A stretch of 52,769 bases of DNA from an uncultured Desulfobacteraceae bacterium (GCA_937982505.1 CALJLV010000020.1:1-52769), one strand, 5' to 3'. Shown: positions 7,471-16,010, counted from the stretch's first letter. Notes: generated from the sequence alone by a model not told the origin. A program made the numbers and translations.

Positions 7471-8526
7471 ATGGTACGAAAGATGGTAGTGGGATTGTTC
7501 AGCCTGGCCCTGGTGGCCGCCTTCACGCCCCAGGCCGTTGCCCAGGCGGCGCGGGACTACATCAGCATTGTCGGCTCCTCGACGGTCTATCCGTTTGCCA
7601 CGGTGGTGGCCGAGCAGTTCGGCAAGACGACCCCGTTCAAAACGCCCAAAATCGAATCCACCGGTTCCGGCGGCGGCTTCAAGCTGTTCGGCGCCGGCGT
7701 GGGTGTCGAGCATCCAGACATCACCAACGCCTCCCGGGCCATCAAGCGCTCGGAAAAGGAGATGTGCCAGAAGAACGGTGTCACCGAGATCATCGAGGTC
7801 AAGATCGGCTACGACGGCATCGTGCTGGCCAACTCCAAGAAGGCGGCGCTGATGAATGTGACCCGCAAGGACATCTTCCTGGCCCTGGCCAAGAACGTGC
7901 CGGATCCCGCCAACCCGGGCCAGCTCATCGCCAATCCTTACAAGACCTGGAAGGATGTCAATCCGGACTTGCCGGCCGTAGCCATCGAGGTGCTTGGCCC
8001 CCCGCCGACCTCGGGCACCCGGGACGCCTTTGCCGAACTGGCCATGGAAGGCGGTGCCAAATCTTTCGACTTTATCAAGGCCATGGAAAAAGCGGACAGC
8101 CGCCAGTACACGGCGGTTTGCCACACGGTGCGCGAAGACGGGGCCTACGTCGAGGCCGGTGAGAACGATAACCTCATCGTGCAGAAGCTCGACGCCAACC
8201 CCAATGCCCTCGGCGTTTTCGGGTTCAGCTTCCTCGACCAGAACGCTGACAAGATCCAGGGCTCCGTCATCGAAGGCGTCCCGCCGACCTTCGAGGCCAT
8301 TGCCGATGGCCGCTACCCGGTTTCACGGCCCCTCTTCTTCTATGTTAAAAAAGCCCACATGGGCCAGATTCCCGGCATGGCGGAATACCTCAAGGAATTC
8401 ACCAGCGAAAAAGCCTGGGGCACTGAAGGTTATCTCAGTGAAAAAGGCCTGATCCCCATGCCCGAGGCCGAGCGCCAAAAATACCGCGAGGCGGTGGAAA
8501 ATTTGACGCCCATGCCGATGGACTGA
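7471..8526 (+). CDS. pstS: Periplasmic phosphate-binding protein PstS
   Basis: PstS captures phosphate in the periplasm and delivers it to PstC/PstA. The 351-residue product begins with a signal peptide (MVRKMVVGLFSLALVAAF, cleavage near AVAQA). Mature PstS features follow: IVGSSTVYPFATVVAEQF, then STGSGGGFKLFGAGVG and ITNASRAIKRSE, the ligand-contact loops of the family, and PPTSGTRDAFAELAMEG. The ATG at 7471 has AAAGGAG upstream. The gene sits third, between pstA and pstB, whereas in most operons pstS is first. A strong hairpin follows its stop codon. Confidence 0.94.
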   Translation: MVRKMVVGLFSLALVAAFTPQAVAQAARDYISIVGSSTVYPFATVVAEQFGKTTPFKTPKIESTGSGGGFKLFGAGVGVEHPDITNASRAIKRSEKEMCQKNGVTEIIEVKIGYDGIVLANSKKAALMNVTRKDIFLALAKNVPDPANPGQLIANPYKTWKDVNPDLPAVAIEVLGPPPTSGTRDAFAELAMEGGAKSFDFIKAMEKADSRQYTAVCHTVREDGAYVEAGENDNLIVQKLDANPNALGVFGFSFLDQNADKIQGSVIEGVPPTFEAIADGRYPVSRPLFFYVKKAHMGQIPGMAEYLKEFTSEKAWGTEGYLSEKGLIPMPEAERQKYREAVENLTPMPMD

Positions 8527-8553
8527 TCCTTCCTCGCCATCGCAAGGGTATCG

Positions 8554-8585
8554 GCGCACGGGCCTGGCAGGCCAGGCCCGTGCGC
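8554..8585 (+). terminator. Strong intra-operon hairpin between pstS and pstB
   Basis: A perfect 14-bp stem (GCGCACGGGCCTGG paired with CCAGGCCCGTGCGC) with a 4-nt loop starts 28 nt after the pstS stop. The downstream tail ATTCTTTGAG is only weakly U-rich, so partial termination or 3'-end stabilisation of the pstS message is more likely than full termination. Confidence 0.6.
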
Positions 8586-8618
8586 ATTCTTTGAGCATCT
8601 TGACAGGTTTCGCATAAA

Positions 8619-9479
8619 ATGATCGCTATTAAAAATATCAACCCCCCTCCCGCCACGCCGCATCCGCATTCCCGCCTGGGAAGCCGGGAGGATTTTCGCA
8701 CGATCGGCGAAGCGGTAGTGGCCAACCCGAAGATTCGCTGCCGTCACGTCGACGTTTTCTACGGTCCCAAGCAGGCCATCTTCGATGTCTCCCTGGATAT
8801 CGGCAACAAGGAGGTCATTGCCATGATCGGCCCTTCCGGCTGCGGCAAATCGACTTTCCTGCGCTGCCTGAACCGGATGAACGACACCATCGAAGGCTGC
8901 CGGGTCAGCGGCGACATCACCTTGGACGGCCAGAACATCTATGACGAAAAGCAGGATGTGGTACCGCTGCGCGCCCAGGTGGGGATCGTCTTCCAGAAGC
9001 CCAACCCTTTTCCCAAATCCATCTGGGACAACGTCGCCTACGGCCCCAAGATCCACGGATTGGCGGAAACCAAGTCCGAACTGGAAGGAATCGTCGAAAC
9101 CTCTCTGCAAAAAGCCGGTCTCTGGGAAGAAGTCAAGGACCGCCTTCATCAGCCCGGAACTGGACTGTCCGGCGGTCAGCAACAGCGTCTGTGCATCGCC
9201 CGGACCATCGCGGTGAGCCCCGAGGTGATCCTGATGGACGAGCCCTGTTCGGCCCTCGACCCCATCGCCACGGCCAAGATCGAGGATCTCATCGACGAAC
9301 TGCGCACCCAGTACTCCATCGCCATCGTGACCCACTCCATGCAGCAGGCCGCGCGGGTCTCCCAGCGGACCGCCTATTTCCACCTGGGGTATCTGATCGA
9401 GGTGGGCCAAACGCAACAGATCTTCACCACCCCTCGCCACCGCCTCACCGAAGACTATATCACCGGGCGCTTCGGTTGA
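8619..9479 (+). CDS. pstB: Phosphate ABC transporter ATPase PstB
   Basis: PstB energises phosphate import. The 286-residue protein has Walker A GPSGCGKST at about residues 71-79, the Q-loop IVFQKPNPFPKSIWDNVAYG, the ABC signature LSGGQQQR and Walker B VILMDEPCSALDPIAT. The EDYITGRFG C-terminus is typical of PstB. About 35 extra residues, Pro- and His-rich, precede the usual start region, so translation may begin later than the ATG at 8619. No other start with a good ribosome site is obvious. It is separated from pstS by 92 bp containing a strong hairpin and followed by phoU 40 bp downstream. Confidence 0.95.
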   Translation: MIAIKNINPPPATPHPHSRLGSREDFRTIGEAVVANPKIRCRHVDVFYGPKQAIFDVSLDIGNKEVIAMIGPSGCGKSTFLRCLNRMNDTIEGCRVSGDITLDGQNIYDEKQDVVPLRAQVGIVFQKPNPFPKSIWDNVAYGPKIHGLAETKSELEGIVETSLQKAGLWEEVKDRLHQPGTGLSGGQQQRLCIARTIAVSPEVILMDEPCSALDPIATAKIEDLIDELRTQYSIAIVTHSMQQAARVSQRTAYFHLGYLIEVGQTQQIFTTPRHRLTEDYITGRFG

Positions 9480-9519
9480 AGCGGCAGGTCAATCGGCAAC
9501 CCGCGCCAAAGGAGTCCCA

Positions 9520-10176
9520 ATGGGCAAGCATCTGCAAAAGGAACTAGAAAAAATCAAAAAACAGATTTTATCCCTCGGCGCGATGGTCGAAGACCGGGTG
9601 CGCATGGCCGGCCAGGCCATCGAAAGAACCGATGCCCAACTGGCGGCGCGCATCGTGGAAACCGACTGGGAGATTGACGAGGTGGAAGTGGAAATCGAAG
9701 AAGATTGCCTCAAGATCCTTGCCTTGCATCAACCAGTGGCGGTAGACCTGCGCTTTCTCATCTCCGTGATCAAGATCAACAACGATCTGGAGCGGATCGC
9801 CGACGAGGCCATGAACATCGCCGAACGGGTCATTTCCATTGCCAAGCGTCAGGACCCTGGCTATCGCTTCGACTATGTGACCATGTTCACCAAAACGGAG
9901 CAGATGCTCAAACGCAGCCTCGACGCCCTTGTGAATCTGGACGTGGACCTGTCTTTCAAGATCGTGATGCTCGATGACGAGGTGGACGCCATGCACCGGC
10001 AGGCTTACCAGCGTACCTGCGACGAAATGGGCAGAAGGCCCGACGCGATCAAGTACCTGCTCAACTACTACCTGATTTCCCGGCACCTGGAGCGCATCGC
10101 CGACCATGCCACCAACATCGCCGAAGAAGTGATCTACCTCATCGAGGGGGAAATCGTGCGCCACGGTAAGTATTGA
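9520..10176 (+). CDS. phoU: Phosphate signalling protein PhoU
   Basis: PhoU couples the Pst transporter to the PhoR/PhoB two-component system and represses the Pho regulon when phosphate is plentiful. The 218-residue all-helical protein has two PhoU repeats, each with the metal-binding helix pattern (NNDLERIADEAMNIAERV in the first, ISRHLERIADHATNIAEEV in the second). AAGGAG lies just before the ATG. It closes the pst operon and converges on the RNA helicase gene, whose 3' end is 79 bp away. No phoB or phoR gene is in the window. Confidence 0.95.
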   Translation: MGKHLQKELEKIKKQILSLGAMVEDRVRMAGQAIERTDAQLAARIVETDWEIDEVEVEIEEDCLKILALHQPVAVDLRFLISVIKINNDLERIADEAMNIAERVISIAKRQDPGYRFDYVTMFTKTEQMLKRSLDALVNLDVDLSFKIVMLDDEVDAMHRQAYQRTCDEMGRRPDAIKYLLNYYLISRHLERIADHATNIAEEVIYLIEGEIVRHGKY

Positions 10177-10255
10177 AGGGAGCGGGTTGTGGCAGGAAAG
10201 AGGGCCGGCACCGAACCGTGATGAAGGCGGATCAGTGCCGGCGCTGCGGTATACC

Positions 10256-12010
10256 TCAAGGCTCCGGCTCGGCGGCGGGAGTAACCGCTTCCGTCGGGTC
10301 GCCAGGCGCGATCCCGCCTTCCGGGCGCGGCTTGCGACGCCGCCGGGGTCGCCGTCGCTTCTTTTTCGCCTTGGACGATGCGTCGGCGGTCTCGACGGTC
10401 GCCCCTGGTTGAACAGAGGACTCTGGCGACACGGCGGTTTCGACCGGAACAGCGATCTCGGGCGCCGGGACGGGCCCGTCCAGAAAATCATCTTCCGCAA
10501 AGGACGGCGGCACGTCATCAGCAGCAGAAGCCTCTGTGGCTGCACTGGGCGGCCGGAAGCCGAAAAAGGTGCCGGGAAAGTACCCGGAGGGACGTTTGGC
10601 CGCCGGTTTGGACCTTTCCCTTTCCTGGGGCGGCGAGACGCCGTCGACCTTACGGTCCACGCGGTCTTTGCGGTCCACGCGTTCTTTGCGGTCCATGCGT
10701 TCTTTACGTTCGCCGCGGCCACCGCGTTCGCCCCCCCTGGGATTGCGCCCCCCTTCCCGCTTGCCGGCCGAGCGCGACTCGATGCGCACCGGACCGGCCT
10801 TGTCCTCGACGTACCATTGCTCATCGAGCCAGACCACCGGCAGTTTGTGCCCCAGCATCTGTTCCACGGGTTCAAGGTGCAGTACATAGCGCTCGCAGGC
10901 CAGGGAAATGGCCTTGCCCGCCTTGCCGGCCCGGGCTGTCCGGCCGATGCGGTGGATATAATTTTCAGCATCCTGTGGCAGATCGTAGTTGATCACGTGG
11001 CTGATGTCCTCCACATGAATCCCCCGCGAGGCAACGTCGGTGGCCACCAGAATTTTGATCTTGCCGCTCTTGTAGCGGTCCATGAGTTGAAAGCGCTTGC
11101 GCTGGGGCAGATCGCCGGTGATCATCTCGGCCGGCAAGCCGTTGCCCTTGAGCTTCTTGGTGAGCCACTCGACCCCCACCTTGGTGTTCACAAAGATCAG
11201 GATGCGTTCCCATTCCTCGCGCTGCAGCAGGCCAAGCAGGAGGGGCAGCTTCTGGTCCTCGCCCACGTGGTAGAGTTCCTGGGCGATTCCCTCCACCGTG
11301 ATGTCCTGGGGCGTCACCGAAATGAATTCGGGCAAGTTCATGTACTCATAGGTCAGTTCCAGAACCCGATAGGAAAGGGTGGCCGAAAAAAGCATCGACT
11401 GGCGCTTTTCATAGCTGGGCAGCTTTCGCAGGATAAAGCGCATGTCCTTGGTGAAGCCCAGATCAAAGAGCCTGTCGGCCTCGTCAATGACCACCATGCG
11501 GATCTTTTCGGTTTTAAAAATCCGCTGGCGGATGTAGTCGATGATCCGCCCCGGGGTACAGACCACGATGTCCACTCCGGCCTTGAGCGCCTCGGCCTGC
11601 CGATCGTATTCGACACCGCCCACCACCTGAACCACTGACAGATCCAGGTGACGGCCGATGTTGAGAGCCTCCTCGTAAATCTGCTGTGCCAGCTCTCGGG
11701 TGGGCGCCACGATCAGGGCGCGCGGTGATGGATCCTCGGACTTTGGATCGGCGACCAGGCGGTTGAATACCGTCACCAGAAAGGCGGCCGTCTTGCCGGT
11801 ACCGGTCTGGGCCTGGCCGGCCACGTCCCGCCCCTTGAGGGAGATGGGGAGGGTTTCGGCCTGAATCGGTGTACAATTCACGAATCCGGCGTCCTCAAGG
11901 CCCTGAAGCAGGGAAGGATGCAGGTCAAAGCTGGAAAAACGGGTTTGCGTGAGAAATGTCGGTTCCTTGGCGCGTTCGATCTGGGCCTGTGACTCGACTT
12001 CTTCGGTCAT
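10256..12010 (-). CDS. DEAD-box RNA helicase, RhlB/RhlE-like with a basic C-terminal tail
   Basis: An ATP-dependent RNA helicase, probably acting in RNA decay, ribosome assembly or cold adaptation. From the ATG at 12010 it is 584 residues. The Q motif (FSSFDLHPSLLQGLED) is near residue 26, motif I AQTGTGKT at 67-74, then PTRELAQQ, VVIDEADRLFD, FSATLS, and motif VI HRIGRTARAG near residue 360. After the helicase core come about 150 residues of low complexity. These include hexapeptide repeats RKERMD/RKERVD/RKDRVD and a Lys/Arg-rich end, probably for RNA binding. The frame is open about 66 codons upstream but without start signals. A promoter candidate at 12298-12325 would give a leader of about 280 nt. 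Confidence 0.92.
   Translation of the reverse strand: MTEEVESQAQIERAKEPTFLTQTRFSSFDLHPSLLQGLEDAGFVNCTPIQAETLPISLKGRDVAGQAQTGTGKTAAFLVTVFNRLVADPKSEDPSPRALIVAPTRELAQQIYEEALNIGRHLDLSVVQVVGGVEYDRQAEALKAGVDIVVCTPGRIIDYIRQRIFKTEKIRMVVIDEADRLFDLGFTKDMRFILRKLPSYEKRQSMLFSATLSYRVLELTYEYMNLPEFISVTPQDITVEGIAQELYHVGEDQKLPLLLGLLQREEWERILIFVNTKVGVEWLTKKLKGNGLPAEMITGDLPQRKRFQLMDRYKSGKIKILVATDVASRGIHVEDISHVINYDLPQDAENYIHRIGRTARAGKAGKAISLACERYVLHLEPVEQMLGHKLPVVWLDEQWYVEDKAGPVRIESRSAGKREGGRNPRGGERGGRGERKERMDRKERVDRKDRVDRKVDGVSPPQERERSKPAAKRPSGYFPGTFFGFRPPSAATEASAADDVPPSFAEDDFLDGPVPAPEIAVPVETAVSPESSVQPGATVETADASSKAKKKRRRPRRRRKPRPEGGIAPGDPTEAVTPAAEPEP
10652..10705 (-). repeat. 18-bp tandem repeat (3 units) inside the helicase tail
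   Basis: Three adjacent 18-bp units, nearly identical, encode successive hexapeptides of the RKERVD type in the basic C-terminal tail of the helicase. A fourth unit is degenerate. Such repeats can change copy number by slippage without shifting the frame. Confidence 0.8.
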
Positions 12011-12565
12011 GCTCGCTAATCCTAATGTAAGGGGTTCGCCGAGGCGGCGGAGGCGGTCCCGCACCGCGGCCGGATGCCACGGGGGACAAGCGCCGGCATT
12101 CCCTGTGAGCAGGACCCGGCACATTTGGTACGGGCCGCTGGTCCCCAATTCACCGGTGCCCGAAGCGCTGCGGTCTTGCACCGTCCAACAGGGATGCCTG
12201 ATGATCACGATACGGCAGCCCTATAGCGGCGGTCAGCCCGTTCATCCAGGCCTCCGCATCGCACCGCAGGCTTCCCGCACCTGACTAAATCCGTTCGATT
12301 ATACGTCTTTTGAATGAATTTGCAAGAGTTCGATGAGCCTGCCGGGCGAGGAGCAACCGGGCCGGAAGGAAGAATTTGGCCTCCGGATCTATCTAAAGCG
12401 GTGGCGCTTACAGGGTGTAAAATATTCACTCTTGGCGTGCCGCCTCTTTAAAAGCCCTATCAGTCAGAGCTCTGCGGATCGACCTCGTCATTGCGCAAAT
12501 TTGACGCGATCCGATGTCGACGAAGGCCTCGGGCCGCACCGGGCCCGAAATCGTCTTAAAAAGGC
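12011..12565. other. 555-bp gap: long helicase leader and promoter, no gene seen
   Basis: No convincing gene is visible; short open frames here lack start signals or conserved features. On the minus strand there is a promoter-like pair at 12298-12325, leaving about 280 nt of untranslated leader before the helicase ATG. Next to the methyltransferase stop is a 7-bp hairpin (TCGGGCC...GGCCCGA near 12531-12550) with no T-run, which may mark the end of that upstream transcript. Confidence 0.5.
12298..12325 (-). promoter_or_regulatory. Candidate sigma70 promoter for the DEAD-box helicase
   Basis: On the minus strand TTGCAA (12320-12325) and a perfect TATAAT (12298-12303) are separated by 16 bp. 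Predicted transcription would start near 12291, about 280 nt before the helicase ATG. Long leaders occur in autoregulated RNA-helicase and cold-shock genes. Confidence 0.5.
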
Positions 12566-13417
12566 CTACGATGCGTCCTCGACGGAATTACCGGTTTTGT
12601 CCCGCCCTGGCTGCGCCCCAAATACCAGCACCGTCCAGTTTTGGGCGCAATCCGCCCAAATCAGCTCCATCCCCAGTGCTTCATAGGAGCCCTGCAGCGC
12701 CCCGCGCTCCTCCGGGCGCAAGCCGGTGACCACGGCGCGTCCCTCCGCGTCCAAAAGACGCGCGAATTCGAGCCCCAGATGCAGCAGGGTCGGCAGGCGA
12801 AGGTTGGCCAGAATCAAATCGAAGGGTGCTTCCAAATCCTCGATCGCCGCGTCCAGAATCGTAAAACGATCCTCGACCCCGTTTTGTCTGGCGTTCTGTG
12901 CAGCTTCCCAAAGGGCTATCGGATCAACGTCGAGGCCCAGCGCCGAGTCCGCCCCCAGGAGCACCGCAGCAATGGCCAGAATCCCCGTGCCGGTGCCCAT
13001 ATCCAGTACCCGCGGAGAACGGTTCACCCAAGGCTTCTGGAAAAGACGATCGATGGCCTGGAGGGCCAATCGCGTAGTAGGATGGTCGCCGACGCCAAAA
13101 GCAGCTCCGGCCGAGAGACGCAAGCCGACCAGTCCCGCCTCCAAGTCTCTTCGAACCGGAGCGGTTTCCGGCACAAGGCAGATGCGCGGTGAAATGCGGC
13201 GCCCGTAACGATAGGAAACCTCTAGAAAAGTAGTGCCCAGCTGCTGTACATAAGCCACCGAGCCATCGGCCAGCAGCGACTTGATCGCTGCAGCCACCGC
13301 TCGCCTGTCCGCCCCCAGATCTTCACGGGCGGCGCGCACCAGATCGCCGAAAGTGAGTCGGCTGCTGGAGATCGCCAGGCGGGACATCAGAAGAGATTTG
13401 ATGCGCGCATCTGGCAT
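12566..13417 (-). CDS. PrmA-like class I SAM-dependent methyltransferase
   Basis: The 283-residue protein has a C-terminal Rossmann methyltransferase domain resembling ribosomal protein L11 methyltransferase PrmA. Shared features are AGAAFGVGDHPTTRLAL before the SAM site (PrmA has AFGTGTHPTT), SAM motif I VLDMGTGTGILAIAA, the acidic end of strand 2 ALGLDVDPIAL, and ILANLRLPTLLHLG in place of the PrmA NILA motif. The first about 65 residues differ from the canonical PrmA domain and look like a small winged-helix (LTFGDLVRAAREDLGADRRAV). The substrate may therefore not be L11. It stands alone on the minus strand, 41 bp after the 121-aa gene ends going downstream. Confidence 0.78.
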   Translation of the reverse strand: MPDARIKSLLMSRLAISSSRLTFGDLVRAAREDLGADRRAVAAAIKSLLADGSVAYVQQLGTTFLEVSYRYGRRISPRICLVPETAPVRRDLEAGLVGLRLSAGAAFGVGDHPTTRLALQAIDRLFQKPWVNRSPRVLDMGTGTGILAIAAVLLGADSALGLDVDPIALWEAAQNARQNGVEDRFTILDAAIEDLEAPFDLILANLRLPTLLHLGLEFARLLDAEGRAVVTGLRPEERGALQGSYEALGMELIWADCAQNWTVLVFGAQPGRDKTGNSVEDAS

Positions 13418-13457
13418 CCGCCGTCAGGCCTCAGCAACAGGGTCCACAGGCAAAAAA

Positions 13458-13823
13458 TCACTCATCGTGCCAGGACGGCTTGTGCCCTTCGGCCTCCAGC
13501 AAGGCGCGATACCAGACGGCAAATTCATACATGGCGATGTAGCGGTCGTCGCCGTTGATCAGGCCCAACGCCATATCGAGCACCGCCTGGCCGTAGGAAT
13601 TGGAGTATTTTTCGTTTTCCCGCGACCATAGGAACTCTCTGAAAAGCTGGATGGACGTCCGCCGGGTGGTGTCGCGGCGAATCTCGATGGGGTCTTTGGG
13701 CTCCATGAAAGGGTCCCATTTGTCATAGCCTCTGGCCATAATCTGCTTTTGGCGGCGGGGAGCCATGGAATCAAAAACGGCACGCTTTCGGGCTGCACGC
13801 TCCTCGGAGGTGAATTCATTCAT
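13458..13823 (-). CDS. Unknown small soluble protein paired with YkgJ-like gene
   Basis: I do not recognise this 121-residue protein. It begins with a strongly basic segment (SEERAARKRAVFDSMAPRRQ), then a W/D/P-containing linker and a helical C-terminal half (SIQLFREFLWSRENEKYSNS, LDMALGLINGDDRYIAMYEF). The ATG at 13823 overlaps the end of the YkgJ-like gene by 8 bp, indicating translational coupling and a shared operon. A longer frame reaches 13886 but its first 21 codons only read through the neighbour. A role linked to the cysteine-cluster protein is likely but unspecified. Confidence 0.7.
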   Translation of the reverse strand: MNEFTSEERAARKRAVFDSMAPRRQKQIMARGYDKWDPFMEPKDPIEIRRDTTRRTSIQLFREFLWSRENEKYSNSYGQAVLDMALGLINGDDRYIAMYEFAVWYRALLEAEGHKPSWHDE

Positions 13824-14505
13824 GGGTGCCAGCCTCCCTGTCGCCTTCGGGCGCCGACTCCGTAATGCCCAGGTAAGCCGCATCATAGGTGGTCAGCAGC
13901 GCCATGGAAAGCGGGACCAGCAGATCCACCAGCTTAATATTGCGCGATCCCAGATCCCGCAGCAAGGTGGCTGAAATTTCCTGCAAGCGGGCATGGATGC
14001 GATCGAGATAAACCGTCGGATAGGGCTTTCCCGGCTCGAAGCCGCTCAACCCGCAGGTGTGGCCGCGGCCGTCGATGGCCGTGGGAATGCCGTAGAGACG
14101 GCAGGTCAGGGGTCGAAAAGAGTATAGGTCACAGCGCCCGTCATCGTTGAGCAGGGGGCAAGCAACCCGGACCTCGGCCAGATGATCCAGAACAGCGGCT
14201 TCCGGTGTTCCATCCGCCACGGCTCTGGCCGCGTCGCGCTTGATCCGGGCCAGCTGGCGGTCGGCCCGATTGGCCTTTTCCAGCACCGCGATCCGCTGCG
14301 CCTCCTCCAACCCTTCCAAAAAACAGCGGTTGAGGTAGGCCGCCTCCACCAGAGAAAGGTCAAACAGCGCATGGCAGCAATCCGAACATCCCAGATGGCA
14401 GCGCACCTCCCGGGAATGGGTTCTTTTGACCTGCTCGAAGGCCGCATCCGCCTTGGCCACCAGGGCTTCATATTGCTCAAAATAAGGGGTCCAATCGATG
14501 TCCAT
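13816..14505 (-). CDS. YkgJ-family cysteine-cluster protein
   Basis: YkgJ (CxxCxxCC) proteins are thought to bind Zn or an Fe-S cluster; their role is largely unknown. In this 229-residue protein the first part is CHLGCSDCCHALFDLSLVEA near residues 37-56 and the second is CPLLNDDGRCDLYSFRPLTC followed by RLYGIP, the classic YkgJ arrangement. Between the two halves is an Arg/Ala-rich helical region. The start at 14505 is preceded by AAAGG. It overlaps the downstream 121-aa gene by 8 bp and lies just beyond the parS site and mnmE. Confidence 0.85.
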   Translation of the reverse strand: MDIDWTPYFEQYEALVAKADAAFEQVKRTHSREVRCHLGCSDCCHALFDLSLVEAAYLNRCFLEGLEEAQRIAVLEKANRADRQLARIKRDAARAVADGTPEAAVLDHLAEVRVACPLLNDDGRCDLYSFRPLTCRLYGIPTAIDGRGHTCGLSGFEPGKPYPTVYLDRIHARLQEISATLLRDLGSRNIKLVDLLVPLSMALLTTYDAAYLGITESAPEGDREAGTHE

Positions 14506-14554
14506 ATCTTTTTACCTTTTCGGCAGCGGCGGCCCGAGCGCTGACCCGGGACGG

Positions 14555-14570
14555 TGTTTCACGTGAAACA
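14555..14570. other. parS centromere-like site (ParB-CTP loading site)
   Basis: The 16-bp perfect palindrome TGTTTCACGTGAAACA is identical to the consensus parS site bound by chromosomal ParB (Spo0J). It sits in the 92-bp gap between the YkgJ gene start and the mnmE stop. parS sites cluster near replication origins, which agrees with the dnaN/DnaA-box region about 22 kb away. No parA or parB gene is in the window. Confidence 0.93.
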
Positions 14571-14597
14571 AAACCGGGCAGGCAGGCCGAGGCGAGT

Positions 14598-16010
14598 TTA
14601 CTTTCCGATACAAAACTGAGCGAATATGGCGTCCAGCACATCGCCGTCGATCCGCCGCCCTAGTGCGGCGTCCAGGCAGCTCATTGCCTCTTTCAGATCA
14701 CAGACCGCCAGGCTCTCTCCCCCTTCGCTTTCCTCCAGCGCCAGCGCCCCCCGTTCCAGCGCCGTCAGGGTTTCTTGCATCAATCGGTATTGTCGCAGGT
14801 TCGGTACGATATCGCAGTCGACACCCGCTGCGTCGCCCACGGCCATTTGCTGAATGGCGGCTTCCAGTCCGCCCAGGTTCGCATCACGCAGCGCCGATAC
14901 CTTGACAACTGGCCATTGCGGCCAATCGGTCGGTGCTTGAATGTCGTCCGCACCGTTGACCAGATCCATTTTGTTGAATACCAGAATCACGGGCCGCTGT
15001 CCGAGCAACCGCCGGATCTCTTCAGCCTCGGCATCCGCGCCCCGCTGAGCATCAAGGACAAAAAGAACCATATCGGAGGCTATCAGGCAGTCTATGCTGA
15101 TCCTCCGGCTGGCGATGTCCAGCAGCGCCTGGCTGCCATCGATGCCGGCCGTATCGCATAGGACCAGCGGCAGGTCGCCGAGGCGCATCGGTACGTCCAC
15201 CCGATCTCGTGTGGTACCTGGGAAGTCGGACACCAAAACCCGTTCACTGCACACCAGTCGATTAACCAGAGATGATTTTCCAACGTTCGGAGCCCCGACC
15301 AGCGCAACACGCACCCCTTCCACATATCCTCGCTGCTGCCGATAGCCGCACAACGCCTGTTTCAGGGTGGCAATCAGTTCGCTTCGCAGGATACGGGCGA
15401 CCGCTTTCCCGTCTTGCCTGCAGTCGATTTCTTCTCCGAATTCGATCCCGGCCTCCAGTTCAGCCAGCAGTTGCCCCGCCTTCTGTCGCACTTCTTTGAG
15501 ACGCTTTCCCATCCCTCCTTGGAGCCGCTTTCGCGCGAACTGCAGCGCCTTGGCGCTACGGGCATGAATCAGCTCCGCCACCGCTTCGGCCTGGGTAAGG
15601 TCGATTCGTCCATGGATCCAGGCGCGACGGGTGAACTCTCCAGGCTGTGCCAGTCGGGCGCCGCCGTCCAGCACGGCCTCGAGAATCGCCGACAGGCACT
15701 GTCCCCCGCCATGGCTGTTGATTTCAACCACATCCTCACCGGTGAAACTGTGCGGCCCGCGCATCACCCCCACCAGTACCTCGTCGAGGATTTCGCCGCC
15801 GGGGGCCGATCGGATCCATCCGTGGTAGAGCCGATGGGATTGCCCCGAAAAAAGCGTACCGCTCTCTTGGCACCCGTTACGACCGGGCCGAAACAGCTTA
15901 GCGGCAATGGATAGGGCATTGCGCCCGGACAGTTTTACGATACCGATCCCAGCGGCGCCTTTCCCGGTGGCGATGGCGGCGATCGTATCCTCTTGAAGCT
16001 CGGCGCTCAT
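14598..16010 (-). CDS. mnmE: tRNA modification GTPase MnmE (TrmE)
   Basis: With MnmG, MnmE makes the cmnm5 modification of wobble uridine 34 in certain tRNAs. The 470-residue product has the N-terminal formyl-THF-binding domain (DTIAAIATGKGAAGIGIVKL; then SLSG-type GPHSFTGEDVVEINSHGG), the central helical region, and an inserted G domain. The G domain has VALVGAPNVGKSSLVNRL, PGTTRDRV, CDTAGIDGSQ and FNKMD. The C-terminal catalytic motif FCIGK is intact. The ATG at 16010 matches the usual N-terminus; an in-frame ATG at 16073 exists but would add an atypical tail. It lies downstream of yidC as in many genomes, but the jag gene that often separates them is absent. Confidence 0.96.
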   Translation of the reverse strand: MSAELQEDTIAAIATGKGAAGIGIVKLSGRNALSIAAKLFRPGRNGCQESGTLFSGQSHRLYHGWIRSAPGGEILDEVLVGVMRGPHSFTGEDVVEINSHGGGQCLSAILEAVLDGGARLAQPGEFTRRAWIHGRIDLTQAEAVAELIHARSAKALQFARKRLQGGMGKRLKEVRQKAGQLLAELEAGIEFGEEIDCRQDGKAVARILRSELIATLKQALCGYRQQRGYVEGVRVALVGAPNVGKSSLVNRLVCSERVLVSDFPGTTRDRVDVPMRLGDLPLVLCDTAGIDGSQALLDIASRRISIDCLIASDMVLFVLDAQRGADAEAEEIRRLLGQRPVILVFNKMDLVNGADDIQAPTDWPQWPVVKVSALRDANLGGLEAAIQQMAVGDAAGVDCDIVPNLRQYRLMQETLTALERGALALEESEGGESLAVCDLKEAMSCLDAALGRRIDGDVLDAIFAQFCIGK

